From contig NZ_JAMTCO010000007.1 of assembly GCF_024171925.1 (NCBI RefSeq), forward strand, positions 1-64,000: a stretch of DNA of 64,000 bases. The letters run 5' to 3'. The stretch's first letter is position 1. Each line of letters opens with the position of its first letter. The notes below the pieces were generated by a model. The model did no database searches. It was given only the letters and a program-made list of their open reading frames with translations, and was not told the DNA's origin. This document shows positions 44,301 through 52,780 of the stretch, in pieces. This stretch comes from Actinokineospora diospyrosa (GTDB lineage Bacteria > Actinomycetota > Actinomycetes > Mycobacteriales > Pseudonocardiaceae). The position numbers and the translations under genes are program-made.

Positions 44301-44969
44301 ATGCCCCTGGCCTTGATCACCGGCGCCTCCCGCGGCATCGGCGCCGCCACCGCCCGCGCCCTAGCCGACTCCCACACCCTCCTGCTGGGTGGCCGCGACC
44401 GCGGCGCCCTCGCCGCCCTGGCAGCCGAACTCCCCGACGCCCGCCCCTGGCCGGTCGAACTGACCGACCCGTCCGCCCTCGCCGCCGCCACGTCCGATCT
44501 GTCCGAAGTGGACGTCCTGGTGCACTCGGCTGGCATCGCCCGGGTCGGCCCCCTCGAAGACGCCTCCGCAGCCCGCTGGCGGGAGATGTACGAGGTCAAC
44601 GTCATCGCCGCAGTAGAACTAACACGGTTGCTGCTGCCCGCGTTGCGTGCGACCGGTGGGCATGTGGTGTTGGTGAACTCGGGTGCGGGTCGCAACGCCA
44701 ACCCCGGGTGGGGGCCTTATGCGGCCAGCAAGTTCGCGTTGCGGGCTTATGCGGATGTGTTGCGGGGGGAGGAACCTGGGATTCGGGTGACCTCGGTCTT
44801 CCCCGGGCGGACCGACACCGCTATGCAGCGGACGGTTCGCGAGGACGAGGGCGGCGCTTATGAGGCGGAGCGCTACTTGCGGCCGGAGTCAGTGGCTGCC
44901 GCCATTCGCACGGCGGTGCTGGCAACGGCGGAGGCACATCTCACTGAGGTCGTGATTCGCTCGCGCTAG
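44301..44969 (+). CDS. Short-chain dehydrogenase/reductase
   Basis: 222 residues from the ATG before PLALITGASRGIGAATARAL. The catalytic Ser/Tyr/Lys are in VVLVNSGAGRNANPGWGPYAASKFALRAYA (described by its parts: VNSGAG and YAASK). It is somewhat shorter than usual (~250). The first half uses C-ending codons like the rest of the genome; the second half has many T- and G-ending codons, next to the 45 kb repeat array. Substrate unknown. Confidence 0.87.
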   Translation: MPLALITGASRGIGAATARALADSHTLLLGGRDRGALAALAAELPDARPWPVELTDPSALAAATSDLSEVDVLVHSAGIARVGPLEDASAARWREMYEVNVIAAVELTRLLLPALRATGGHVVLVNSGAGRNANPGWGPYAASKFALRAYADVLRGEEPGIRVTSVFPGRTDTAMQRTVREDEGGAYEAERYLRPESVAAAIRTAVLATAEAHLTEVVIRSR

Positions 44970-45032
44970 TTTCTGGCTGCTCCCCGTTTGGCTGAACCTT
45001 GCTGGCGCCTTGCTGTCGACCTGCGGTTCTGT

Positions 45033-45160
45033 TTGTCCACAACCCTTCTGGTTATCCACAGCTTTTCGCCGACCCCTTCCGCGGGCGTGAGACCGGGTAG
45101 ACTGGCACCGGGGACGCCCCCCGTGGTGTGGTGGGGGTCGGGGCCGCACGGGGAGGGCCT
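45033..45160 (+). repeat. Twin DnaA-box module, tandem copy A
   Basis: TTGTCCACA (45033-45041) and TTATCCACA (45052-45060), 19 bp apart; TAGACT at 45098-45103, 65 bp from the first box; then the conserved tail GGCACCGGGGACGCCCCCC...GGAGGGCCTCCG. First of three copies in the gene-free stretch 44970-45872. Confidence 0.87.
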
Positions 45161-45354
45161 CCGATTTGCGCGAATTGCCGGACGACCTGGCGATTCGCGC
45201 CGCTCTCTGCCTCAGCGATCCTTTCGGCACGCCCACATCGCCGCGACCGAGCTCCGGCTCTACCTCGCCCGAAGGTTCGACTCCACCCCTTCGTCAAGTC
45301 GCTCCCTTCGGCTGAACTTCCCACCGCTTATCTGCCCCCACCTGCGGATTCTGG

Positions 45355-45485
45355 TTATCCACAACCCCCTCCACCATCCCCAACTTTCCGCCGACCCCCT
45401 CCGCGGGCCCCACTCCCGATAGACTGGCACCGGGGACGCCCCCCGTGGTGTGGTGGGGGTCGGGGCCGCACGGGGAGGGCCTCCG
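45355..45485 (+). repeat. Twin DnaA-box module, tandem copy B
   Basis: TTATCCACA (45355-45363); the second box is degenerate, CCATCCCCA (45374-45382), still at 19 bp. TAGACT at 45420-45425 and the conserved tail follow. The upstream flank GGCTGAACTTCCCACCG is also shared with copy C. Confidence 0.87.
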
Positions 45486-45686
45486 ATTTGTGTGAATGGC
45501 CGGTCGACCTGCGGACGCACACCCTTTAGACGCTGGCAACCGCCATCAGACGAGCGGGATCACCCCAGCCTTGCCGCGGCTACACCCCATTCCCACCCAT
45601 CCGAAGTTTGATCCCACCGCCTCGCCAAACCGCCCTCATTCGGCTGAACTTCCCACCGCACATCCGCCCCCACCTGCGGATTCTGG

Positions 45687-45815
45687 TTATCCACAACCCA
45701 TTCGGTCATCCACAGCTTTTCGCCGACCCCCTCCGCGGGCCCCACACCGGGTAGACTGGCACCGGGGACGCCCCCCGTGGTGTGGTGGGGGCTGGGGCCG
45801 CACGGGGAGGGCCTC
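45687..45815 (+). repeat. Twin DnaA-box module, tandem copy C
   Basis: TTATCCACA (45687-45695) and TCATCCACA (45706-45714); TAGACT at 45752-45757 and the conserved tail follow. The three copies repeat with a period of about 325-330 bp; sequences between them are only partly similar. Confidence 0.87.
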
Positions 45816-45872
45816 CGAAGGGCGGATCCGGCGGCTGAGCTGGGGATTGACCAAGTAGACGCGCGAAGAGAG

Positions 45873-47177
45873 TTACACGAGCCGTCCAGCGGCTACGCGA
45901 GCTTTCGCCAGGGCGTCGGCCATCGGCACAGAAACGGTCTCGGCGTCGGATACCACCTGGGCGCCCGCGACCCAGACGTCCCGGACCGTTCGGCCGCCAG
46001 CTGCCCAGACCAGGTTCGACAGCAGGTGGTCGTCGGCGATGTCGAGGCCCGCGGCGAAGGCCGGGTCGTCCACGCCGATGTGCACGATGTCGGCCCAGGC
46101 GCCGGGTTCCAGGGTGCCGATGTCCGAACGGGACAGTGCGGCGGCGCCGCCGCGGGTGGCCAGCAGGAGCAGGTCCGCGGCGCGGAGCACGGTTGAGTCC
46201 ATGGTGGACACGCGGGCGAGCAGACCGGCCAGGCGGACGTCTTCCCAGAGGTCGAGGTCGTCGTTGCTGGCGGGGCCGTCGGTGCCGAGGCCGAGGGGGA
46301 CGCCCGCGGCGCGCAGGTCGGCGACGCGGGCGATGCCGGAGGCCAGTTTGGTGTTGGAGCCGGGGCAGTGGGCGACGCCGACGTTGTGCCGCTTGAGGGT
46401 GTTGATGTCCTCGTCGGACAGGTGCACCGCGTGGGCGGCGAGCACCCGTCCGCCGAAGAGGCCGACCTCGTCGAGCAGGGCGGGGACCGAGCCGTGCTTC
46501 TCGCGCTGCACGACGTCTTCCGGCAGCGACTCGGCGACGTGGATCTGGACCAGTGCGCCCCGCTCCCGCGCCGCCGCGCCGACCTGGGCGAGGGCGTCGG
46601 GGGAGAGGGTGTACGCCGAGTGCGGGCCGTAGCCGATCTCGATGCGCTCGCCGTGGCCGAAGCGCAGGCCGTCGTTGTCGATCCACGCGCTGGTCTGCTC
46701 GAGCTGCGCGGCCCAGTCCCAGCCGGGGGCGTCGATGATCGCCGGGGCCAGCACCAGCCTGGCCCCGGTGTCGAGCACCGCGCGGACCAGTTCCTCGCCG
46801 TAGAAGTACATCTCCGCGCTGGTCGTGACGCCCGCGCGCAGCATCTCCAGCGAGCCGAGGACCATGCCCGCGTACACGTCGTCCGGGGTCAGCTTCGCCT
46901 CGGTCGGCCAGATCACCTCGGTCAACCAGCGCATCAGCGGGAGGTCGCCGCCGAGGCCGCGCAGCAGGGTCATCGGGCTGTGCGCGTGCGCGTTGACCAA
47001 CCCGGGCATCAGGATCCCGGTTACCCGCCGGGTGGGTCCGTCGTGCCGCGGCGCCTGGTCGGCGGGGCCCGTGTGGGTGATCCGACCGTCGTCGCCGATG
47101 TCGAGGACGGCGTCGCGGACCACGGTGCAGTCGGGGTCGCACGGGAGGAGCACGGGTGCGTGGAGGCGAAGCGGCAT
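45873..47177 (-). CDS. Amidohydrolase, S-adenosylhomocysteine/5'-methylthioadenosine deaminase-like
   Basis: 434 residues from an ATG; the longer frame upstream is unsupported. It belongs to the TRZ/ATZ cytosine-deaminase-like metal hydrolases: metal site GLVNAHAHSPM (~60-70), IQIHVAES, VLAAHAVHLSDED, and the catalytic Asp in GLGTDGPASNDDLDLWED. The sequence TMDSTVLRAADLLLLATRGGAAAL is typical of the MTA/SAH deaminase group (inosyl products by deamination). Cytoplasmic. Other purine or pterin substrates are possible. Confidence 0.87.
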   Translation of the reverse strand: MPLRLHAPVLLPCDPDCTVVRDAVLDIGDDGRITHTGPADQAPRHDGPTRRVTGILMPGLVNAHAHSPMTLLRGLGGDLPLMRWLTEVIWPTEAKLTPDDVYAGMVLGSLEMLRAGVTTSAEMYFYGEELVRAVLDTGARLVLAPAIIDAPGWDWAAQLEQTSAWIDNDGLRFGHGERIEIGYGPHSAYTLSPDALAQVGAAARERGALVQIHVAESLPEDVVQREKHGSVPALLDEVGLFGGRVLAAHAVHLSDEDINTLKRHNVGVAHCPGSNTKLASGIARVADLRAAGVPLGLGTDGPASNDDLDLWEDVRLAGLLARVSTMDSTVLRAADLLLLATRGGAAALSRSDIGTLEPGAWADIVHIGVDDPAFAAGLDIADDHLLSNLVWAAGGRTVRDVWVAGAQVVSDAETVSVPMADALAKARVAAGRLV

Positions 47178-47197
47178 AGATGGATCCTGCCGGCCGC

Positions 47198-48046
47198 TCA
47201 AGCGGTCGACATCAGGTCGTCCGGGATGCCGCGGCCGATGGCGGGGGACCAGCCCGCCGCCTGGATGCGCGTGGTGTCGAGCACGGCGTCGGCGGCCAGG
47301 AAGCTCGCGCCCCAGCCGTGCGCGGCGATCGCCTCGTCCAGCGACCACGCGGCTACCGGGACGGCCGCCGCCGCGCCGACCGCGGTCATGAGGTCGACCA
47401 AGGACAGGTGTCCGTCCGCGACGTGGAACGCGCCGGTCGCCGGGGACTCCAGCAGCCGGGCGTAGGCGAGCGCGAGATCGCGGACGTGGACGGTGGACCA
47501 GCGGTTCTCGCCGTCGCCGATGTAGCGGGCCACCCCGTCGGCTGCGGCTTGGGCGACCAAGCGGTGCACCGGCCCGCCGCCGTCGCCGTAGACCATCGGC
47601 GGGCGGACGACGACACCGCGCACCCGCGAGTCCAGCACCCGCGCCTCGGCCTCGGCGAGCCACGCGAGCGGCCCGTCGGCGGGGGCGGTGTCGTCCTCGG
47701 TCACCGGGGTCCGCGATGACCGGGTCCGCGGCGCGCCGGTGGTCGTGATGAACACGCCGCCTGCCATCGCGCCGAGCATGGCGGTCACGGCGGCGCGGTC
47801 GACCTCGGCGCGGTCGGCGGTCTCGGTGGCGGCGGTGTGCACGACGCCGTCGCCCTCGGCGGCGGCGCGGGCCAGGGCGTCGAGGTCGGTCAAGCTCGCG
47901 CGGACCGGTTCGGCGCCGTGGCCGCGCACGACGGCCTCGGCGAGCGGGGTGCGGGCCAGGCCGCGCACCCGGTGCCCGCGGGCGATGAGGGTCCTGCTCA
48001 GCGCGGACCCGATGTACCCGCTGGCCCCGGTGACGAAGATGTCCAC
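47198..48046 (-). CDS. NAD-dependent epimerase/dehydratase family protein
   Basis: 282 residues from a GTG (DIFVTGASGYIGSALSRTLI). The extended-SDR fold is evident: GASGYIG at the N-terminus, VVHTAATET, VVVRPPMVYGDGGGPVHRL and WSTVHVRDLALAYARLLES. The catalytic YxxxK is not obvious, so it may be an atypical reductase or binding protein (NmrA/UDP-sugar-like). It is divergent from the AraC gene with a 78-base promoter between, so it is probably controlled by that regulator. Confidence 0.83.
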   Translation of the reverse strand: MDIFVTGASGYIGSALSRTLIARGHRVRGLARTPLAEAVVRGHGAEPVRASLTDLDALARAAAEGDGVVHTAATETADRAEVDRAAVTAMLGAMAGGVFITTTGAPRTRSSRTPVTEDDTAPADGPLAWLAEAEARVLDSRVRGVVVRPPMVYGDGGGPVHRLVAQAAADGVARYIGDGENRWSTVHVRDLALAYARLLESPATGAFHVADGHLSLVDLMTAVGAAAAVPVAAWSLDEAIAAHGWGASFLAADAVLDTTRIQAAGWSPAIGRGIPDDLMSTA

Positions 48047-48124
48047 TGTGGTCTCCCGTTCTGGTGGTAGACCAAAGGTAGGAATCCGGTGGGGGTGGCG
48101 GGAATGCTCGGGGGTCCAGGCTTC

Positions 48125-49039
48125 ATGCGCGACGGTCCAGGGGATGTGCTGTCCACGCTGCTGCGGCAGGTCCGCATCGGGGTGGCGCGGTTCGGGCGGG
48201 TGGAGCTGGGCGCGCCGTGGGGGGTGCGGTTGGCGCAGCGGGACACGGTCTCCCTGCACCTCCTGCTCGAAGGGGACCTGTGGGTAGACGACTGTCCTAT
48301 CGCGGTCGGTGAGCTCGTGGCGCTCCACAGTGCACCCCACACCTTGCGCAACCACCCCGATGCCGAGGTGGTGGACGAGCCCGACTGGCCGAGTGACAGC
48401 GAGCTCACCGTCTACCGACGACTCGGTGGTGACGGCCAACGCACGGTCCTGCTCTGCGCCGAGGTGACCATCGAGGGCGCAGGGCGCTCTCTTCTCCTAA
48501 GAGCCCTCTCGCCGATGGTGCACCTACCGTCGAGCCTGCCCAGCTTCGAAGCGCTCCTCGACGCGCTACGCGACGAGATCCGGGAACGCCGCCCGGCGAC
48601 CGAGGTGATCGCGGCCCGGTTGATCGAGTTGGTCCTCCTCCAGGTCATCCGGGTCGAACTCGCGCGACCCGCCGAGTCGGGCGCCTGGCGGGCGGCGCTG
48701 GCCGACGGCCGGATCGGGCGGGCGCTGGCGGCCATCTACACCGAGCCCGCCCGCGGCTGGACGGTCGCCGGGCTCGCGCGCGTGGCTGGGATGAGCCGGG
48801 CGGCGTTCGCGCCGCGGTTCCGCGAACTGGTCGGCGAGGGGCCCGGCGCGCACCTGACCCGCTGGCGGATGGACCTGGCGAAGGCGACCCTGCTGGAGCG
48901 GCCGGACCGGTCGGTCGCGCAGGTCGCCGCAGCGGTCGGGTACGGCAGCGAGTTCGCCTTCAGCACCGCGTTTCGCCGGGTCACCGGCTTGCCACCCGGC
49001 CGCTACCGGAATACCCACTTGCCCGAGGACGCTGTCTAG
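48125..49039 (+). CDS. AraC-family transcriptional regulator with cupin sensor
   Basis: 304 residues if started at the ATG at 48125; GTG 48089 and ATG 48104 are alternatives. The N-terminal half is a cupin_6-like sensor (GAPWGVRLAQRDTVSLHLLL, GDLWVDDCPIAVGELVALHS). The C-terminal AraC double helix-turn-helix is WTVAGLARVAGMSRAAFAPRF and RSVAQVAAAVGYGSEFAFSTAFRRVTGLPP. It most likely activates or represses the divergent epimerase-like gene. Confidence 0.88.
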   Translation: MRDGPGDVLSTLLRQVRIGVARFGRVELGAPWGVRLAQRDTVSLHLLLEGDLWVDDCPIAVGELVALHSAPHTLRNHPDAEVVDEPDWPSDSELTVYRRLGGDGQRTVLLCAEVTIEGAGRSLLLRALSPMVHLPSSLPSFEALLDALRDEIRERRPATEVIAARLIELVLLQVIRVELARPAESGAWRAALADGRIGRALAAIYTEPARGWTVAGLARVAGMSRAAFAPRFRELVGEGPGAHLTRWRMDLAKATLLERPDRSVAQVAAAVGYGSEFAFSTAFRRVTGLPPGRYRNTHLPEDAV

Positions 49040-49082
49040 ATGAAACACTGCGGCAATACATAGGATGATCGGAGGCCCGCGC

Positions 49083-49991
49083 ATGGCGAGTCGACAGGGC
49101 CTCTGGCTCGGCTTCTTCGCCTACCTCGCGTGGGGCTTCTTCCCGCTGTACTGGCCGCTGCTCGCCCCAGCGGGCCCGGTTGAGATCCTGGCGCACCGGA
49201 TCTGCTGGTCGCTCGTCGTCGTCGCGGCGATCACCGTGGTCGGCAAGCGCTGGAAGCACCTGCGCGCGATCAACCGCCGCACGCTCGGGTTCATCTCCGT
49301 CGGCGCGCTGACCATCGGCCTCAACTGGGGCATGTACATCTACGGCGTCAACAGCAACCAGGTGGTCGAGACCGCCCTCGGCTACTTCATCAACCCCCTG
49401 GTCACCATCGCCCTCGGCGTGGTGTTCATGGGCGAGCGGCTGCGCCCGGCGCAGTGGATCGGCCTGGCCGTCGCGTTCGCCGCCGTCGTGGAGTTGACCT
49501 TCGACTACGGCAGGCTGCCGTGGATCGCGCTGACCCTGGCGTTCTCGTTCGGCACCTACGGGCTGATGAAGAAGAAGGCCGACGTCGGCTCGAGCGAGGG
49601 CCTGGCGCTGGAGACCGCGATCCTCACCCCGCTCGCCTTCGGGTTCCTGGTGTTCACCCACAGCACCGGCGGTGGCACGTTCGGCCACGCGGGCTGGCTC
49701 AACGCCGTCCTCCTGGCGGGCACCGGCCTGATCACCGCCATCCCGCTGCTGCTCTTCGGCGCCGCGGCGACCAAGGTGCCGATGACCACGCTCGGCCTGC
49801 TGCAGTACTTCGTGCCGATCATCCAGTTCGGCATCGGCCTGCTGATCTTCCACGAGCAGATGACCACCGCCCGCTGGGTCGGCTTCGGCCTGGTCTGGCT
49901 GGCGCTGATCATCATCACCGCCGAGTCGCTGATCACCCGGCGCCGGGTCGGGGCGCGGCGGGTTGCCCAGCCGGAGCCGGAACTGGTCTAG
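49083..49991 (+). CDS. rarD: EamA-family transporter RarD
   Basis: 302 residues with ten transmembrane helices in two EamA repeats. The N-terminal segment GLWLGFFAYLAWGFFPLYWP and EILAHRICWSLVVV, plus NWGMYIYGVNSNQVVETALGYFINPLV, is diagnostic of RarD. The ATG follows GGAGG. The substrate is unknown, probably a metabolite. It converges with the DUF3052 gene with a 4-base overlap. Confidence 0.92.
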   Translation: MASRQGLWLGFFAYLAWGFFPLYWPLLAPAGPVEILAHRICWSLVVVAAITVVGKRWKHLRAINRRTLGFISVGALTIGLNWGMYIYGVNSNQVVETALGYFINPLVTIALGVVFMGERLRPAQWIGLAVAFAAVVELTFDYGRLPWIALTLAFSFGTYGLMKKKADVGSSEGLALETAILTPLAFGFLVFTHSTGGGTFGHAGWLNAVLLAGTGLITAIPLLLFGAAATKVPMTTLGLLQYFVPIIQFGIGLLIFHEQMTTARWVGFGLVWLALIIITAESLITRRRVGARRVAQPEPELV

Positions 49992-50377
49992 CGGTCGACG
50001 AGCCTGCGGACCAGCTTGAGCCCCGACCACACCGCGTCGATGGCGCACACCTTCACGTCGACCAGGCCGTGCTCCAGCGCAAACCCGCGGACGCCGTTCT
50101 CGTCGAGGTCGGTCGGGACCTTCGCGGCCTTCTTCGGCCAGGCGACCCACAGCGCGCCGTCGACCTTGAGCCGCGCCACCGACGGCGCCCAGCCGCGAAC
50201 CAGGTCAGCGGTCCACGGGCAGAACAGCAGCACCGCGTCGTAGGGCTCGCGACCGGCCCGGCTGTGGTGCGGGGCACCCAGGTCGAACCCCTCGGGCGCG
50301 CCGGTCACCAGCACCCGGGAGGCCGCCTTGACGCCCAACTTCTGCGCGAGCGGCTTGCCCGAGTACCCGGCGGTCAT
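49988..50377 (-). CDS. DUF3052 family protein
   Basis: 129 residues: AGYSGKPLAQKLGVKAASRV, APHHSRAGREPYDAVLLFCP, WVAWPKKAAKVPTDLDENGV and VDVKVCAIDAVWSGLKLVRR. It is a compact alpha/beta protein conserved in actinomycetes and proteobacteria, of unknown function. Its ATG overlaps the GT87 stop (ATGA), so it is the third gene of the nfo-like/GT87/DUF3052 operon. Confidence 0.85.
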   Translation of the reverse strand: MTAGYSGKPLAQKLGVKAASRVLVTGAPEGFDLGAPHHSRAGREPYDAVLLFCPWTADLVRGWAPSVARLKVDGALWVAWPKKAAKVPTDLDENGVRGFALEHGLVDVKVCAIDAVWSGLKLVRRLVDR

Positions 50378-51807
50378 GTGCGGGCGGGGGCGGCGGGCAA
50401 CAGCGGTTCGTCGACGGTGTCCTTCGCGCTGAGGAACGCGACGAACAGGCCGACCAGCAGCGCGGCCCGACCCCAGACGCCGATCATCACCGCCTGCGCG
50501 GCGAAGCCCTCGTAGATGCCCGAGGGCTGGCGGGCGGCGATCTGGGCGAACCAGAGGAAGATGCCGATCCCCATCGCCAGGTCCGCGACGCAGTAGGCCG
50601 CGATCCAGCCCCAGCGCAGGTTCAGCAGCACGAACATCGGCACCAGCCACAGCGTGTACTGCGGCGAGTGGACCTTGTGCAGCAGCAGGAACCCGCACAG
50701 CATGGCCGCCGACACCGCGATCCACGGGTAGGTGCCCTCGCGCTGGAACCGCAGCCAACCGATGACGCAGGCCACCGCGAACGAGGCGAAGACCAGGACC
50801 GGGGACATCACCCCGATGTACTCGTGCACGGTGAGGTTCTGCGGGTCCGAGTCCGGCCGCAGCGCCCAGAACCAGATCGAGTTCGCGGTGATGTCGGCCT
50901 TGCGCTGGCCCTGGAAGACGAACGAGGCCAGCCAGCCCTCGCGCCCGGCGATCGCGAACGGCAGGTTCACCGCGATCGCGGTGCCCATCGCCACCAGCGC
51001 GACCCGGACCATCCCGCTGATGTCGCGGGTCTTGCCCGCGGGCAGCTCGCGGCCGCCGCGACCGCCGGTGAGCACGTAGAGCATCAGCGGCAGCACGAAG
51101 ATCGCCGGGTACAGCTTGAACGCGAACCCGAGGCCGAGCAGCACGGCGCTGAGCGTGGCCCGCTGCACGAGCGGCCGGTCCACCCCGCGCGCGCCCCAGC
51201 CACGGTGCACCACGTAGACGGCGGCGACCGCGCAGGCCACGACCGGCAGTTCCCAGTTGTGGAAGGCGTACATGACCAGCGGTGGTGACACCGCCCAGAG
51301 CAGCGCCCGCCAGCGCGACAGCCTGCCGAGCAGCCACGCGGTCAGCAGCCCGAACGGCGCCATGATCAGCGCGGAGGCGAGCAGGAACCCGGCGTCGGTG
51401 TGCACGAACAGCGCGCCAGCCCAGATGAGCAGGCCGGTCAGGACCGGGTACTCGACGGTGCCGCCGGAGAGCTCGCCGGTCGCGGAGATCTTGCCGTGCA
51501 CGTACGGGAACACGTGCCGGTCGACGTCGCGGCCGATCCACAGGTACTGGATGTCGGAGTAGCAGACGTCGGCGTACTTGCGCTCGTCGAAGTCGGGCTG
51601 GCTGCGGCCCCAGGTGTCGAACTCCGGGCCGGTGCAGCGGTCCTTGTTGGCGAAGCCGAGCAGCAGGGTGATCCCGCACAGCAGCACCAGCACCGCGAGC
51701 GCGCCGCGGCCCAGGCGCGCGGCCGTCCCGGCCCCCAGCCGCGCCGGGGTGCCCGCCGGCTCGCCTGCCGGTGCGGCGGCGGTGACGCCAGTGGGCACTG
51801 TGCTCAC
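50374..51807 (-). CDS. GT87-type membrane glycosyltransferase
   Basis: 477 residues with 11-12 predicted transmembrane helices, started at a GTG overlapping the endonuclease IV stop (GTGA). It shares the plan of the GT87 protein at 34370: CYSDIQYLWIGRDVDRHVFP in the first loop, VEYPVLTGLLIW, FHNWELPVVACAVAA, GLGFAFKLYPAIFVLPL and LLHKVHSPQYTLWLVP. It is expected to use polyprenyl-phosphate-mannose to glycosylate envelope lipids or glycans. It is a distant paralogue rather than a recent duplicate. Confidence 0.87.
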   Translation of the reverse strand: MSTVPTGVTAAAPAGEPAGTPARLGAGTAARLGRGALAVLVLLCGITLLLGFANKDRCTGPEFDTWGRSQPDFDERKYADVCYSDIQYLWIGRDVDRHVFPYVHGKISATGELSGGTVEYPVLTGLLIWAGALFVHTDAGFLLASALIMAPFGLLTAWLLGRLSRWRALLWAVSPPLVMYAFHNWELPVVACAVAAVYVVHRGWGARGVDRPLVQRATLSAVLLGLGFAFKLYPAIFVLPLMLYVLTGGRGGRELPAGKTRDISGMVRVALVAMGTAIAVNLPFAIAGREGWLASFVFQGQRKADITANSIWFWALRPDSDPQNLTVHEYIGVMSPVLVFASFAVACVIGWLRFQREGTYPWIAVSAAMLCGFLLLHKVHSPQYTLWLVPMFVLLNLRWGWIAAYCVADLAMGIGIFLWFAQIAARQPSGIYEGFAAQAVMIGVWGRAALLVGLFVAFLSAKDTVDEPLLPAAPART

Positions 51808-52574
51808 CGTCCGAGCGCCTCACGCAGGAACGCGATATCCGCGGCTTGGCCCTCGGCCGGTGTCTCGACCACGACCGGGGCGCCCGCGGCGGCGACCACC
51901 CCGACCAGCTGGTCGGCGTCGATGGTGCCGGTGGCGATGTTGTCGTGCCGGTCGCGCGCCGAGCCGAACTCGTCGCGCGAGCTGTTGAGGTGCACCAGGT
52001 CGATCCGGCCGGTGATCGCCTTGACCCGCTCGACGATGCCGACCAGGTCCTCACCGGCGGCGAACGCGTGGCAGGTGTCCAGGCAGAAGCCCGCGTCGAA
52101 CTCGGCGACGGCGTCCCAGAGCCGGGCGAGCACGTCGAACCGGCGGGCCATGGCGTTGTCGCCGCCCGCGGTGTTCTCGATCAGGATCGGCACGCCGAAG
52201 CCGCCCTCGGCGTGCTGGCGCTCGAAGAACTTGCGCCAGTTGTCGATGCCGACCTGCGGGTCCTCGCCCTTGTTGACGTGCCCGCCGTGCACGACCAGGC
52301 CCTTCGCGCCGACCTTGGCCGCCGCGTCGGCGTGCTGGGTGATCAGCTTGCGGGAGGGGATCCGGATCCGGTTGTTCGTCGACGCCAGGTTGACCACGTA
52401 GGGCGAGTGCACGAAGACGGTGAGGTCGGTGGCGAGCAGTTCGTCGGCCTTCGGGTGCGGCTTGGGCGCTTTCCAGTCCTGCGGGTCGGCGAGGAAGAAC
52501 TGCACCACGTCGGCGCCGCGTTCGCGCGCTGCGTCGAGCGGGTCGTCATCGCGGACGTGGGCACCGATGCTCAT
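51804..52574 (-). CDS. nfo: Deoxyribonuclease IV (AP endonuclease)
   Basis: 256 residues from ATG (MSIGAHVRDDDPLDAARERG). It is a TIM-barrel xylose-isomerase-like AP endonuclease with zinc-binding residues in VFVHSPYVVNLAS, VVHGGHVNKGEDP, ILIENTAGGDNAMA, FCLDTCHAFAAGEDL, LVHLNSSRDEFGSARDRHDN and VVETPAEGQ. It cuts abasic sites in base-excision repair. It heads a three-gene operon with GT87 and DUF3052. The longer upstream frame is not needed. Confidence 0.93.
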   Translation of the reverse strand: MSIGAHVRDDDPLDAARERGADVVQFFLADPQDWKAPKPHPKADELLATDLTVFVHSPYVVNLASTNNRIRIPSRKLITQHADAAAKVGAKGLVVHGGHVNKGEDPQVGIDNWRKFFERQHAEGGFGVPILIENTAGGDNAMARRFDVLARLWDAVAEFDAGFCLDTCHAFAAGEDLVGIVERVKAITGRIDLVHLNSSRDEFGSARDRHDNIATGTIDADQLVGVVAAAGAPVVVETPAEGQAADIAFLREALGR

Positions 52575-52780
52575 GGCCGGAAAGGGTAGTCGTCGACTCC
52601 GACCGTGGGACCCCTCGGTGGTCGGTGAATCAGCGTCCGAGTGGGCCGGTGAGCGGCCCGCCTGCTCCAACCGGGCTAACGCGAAGCACTTTCGTGGAAA
52701 CCCCTCCCGTGCACGTCACCATGTCGGGTTACAGTCGTTGTCTCCCAGTGAAGCTACTCGCCGGTATTCGGAGGATCTTC

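Noticed and set aside
45033-45815. CRISPR array at 45 kb
   Set aside because: The repeats are ~130 bp with ~200 bp spacers, only three copies, and the spacers are partly similar; no cas genes are near.
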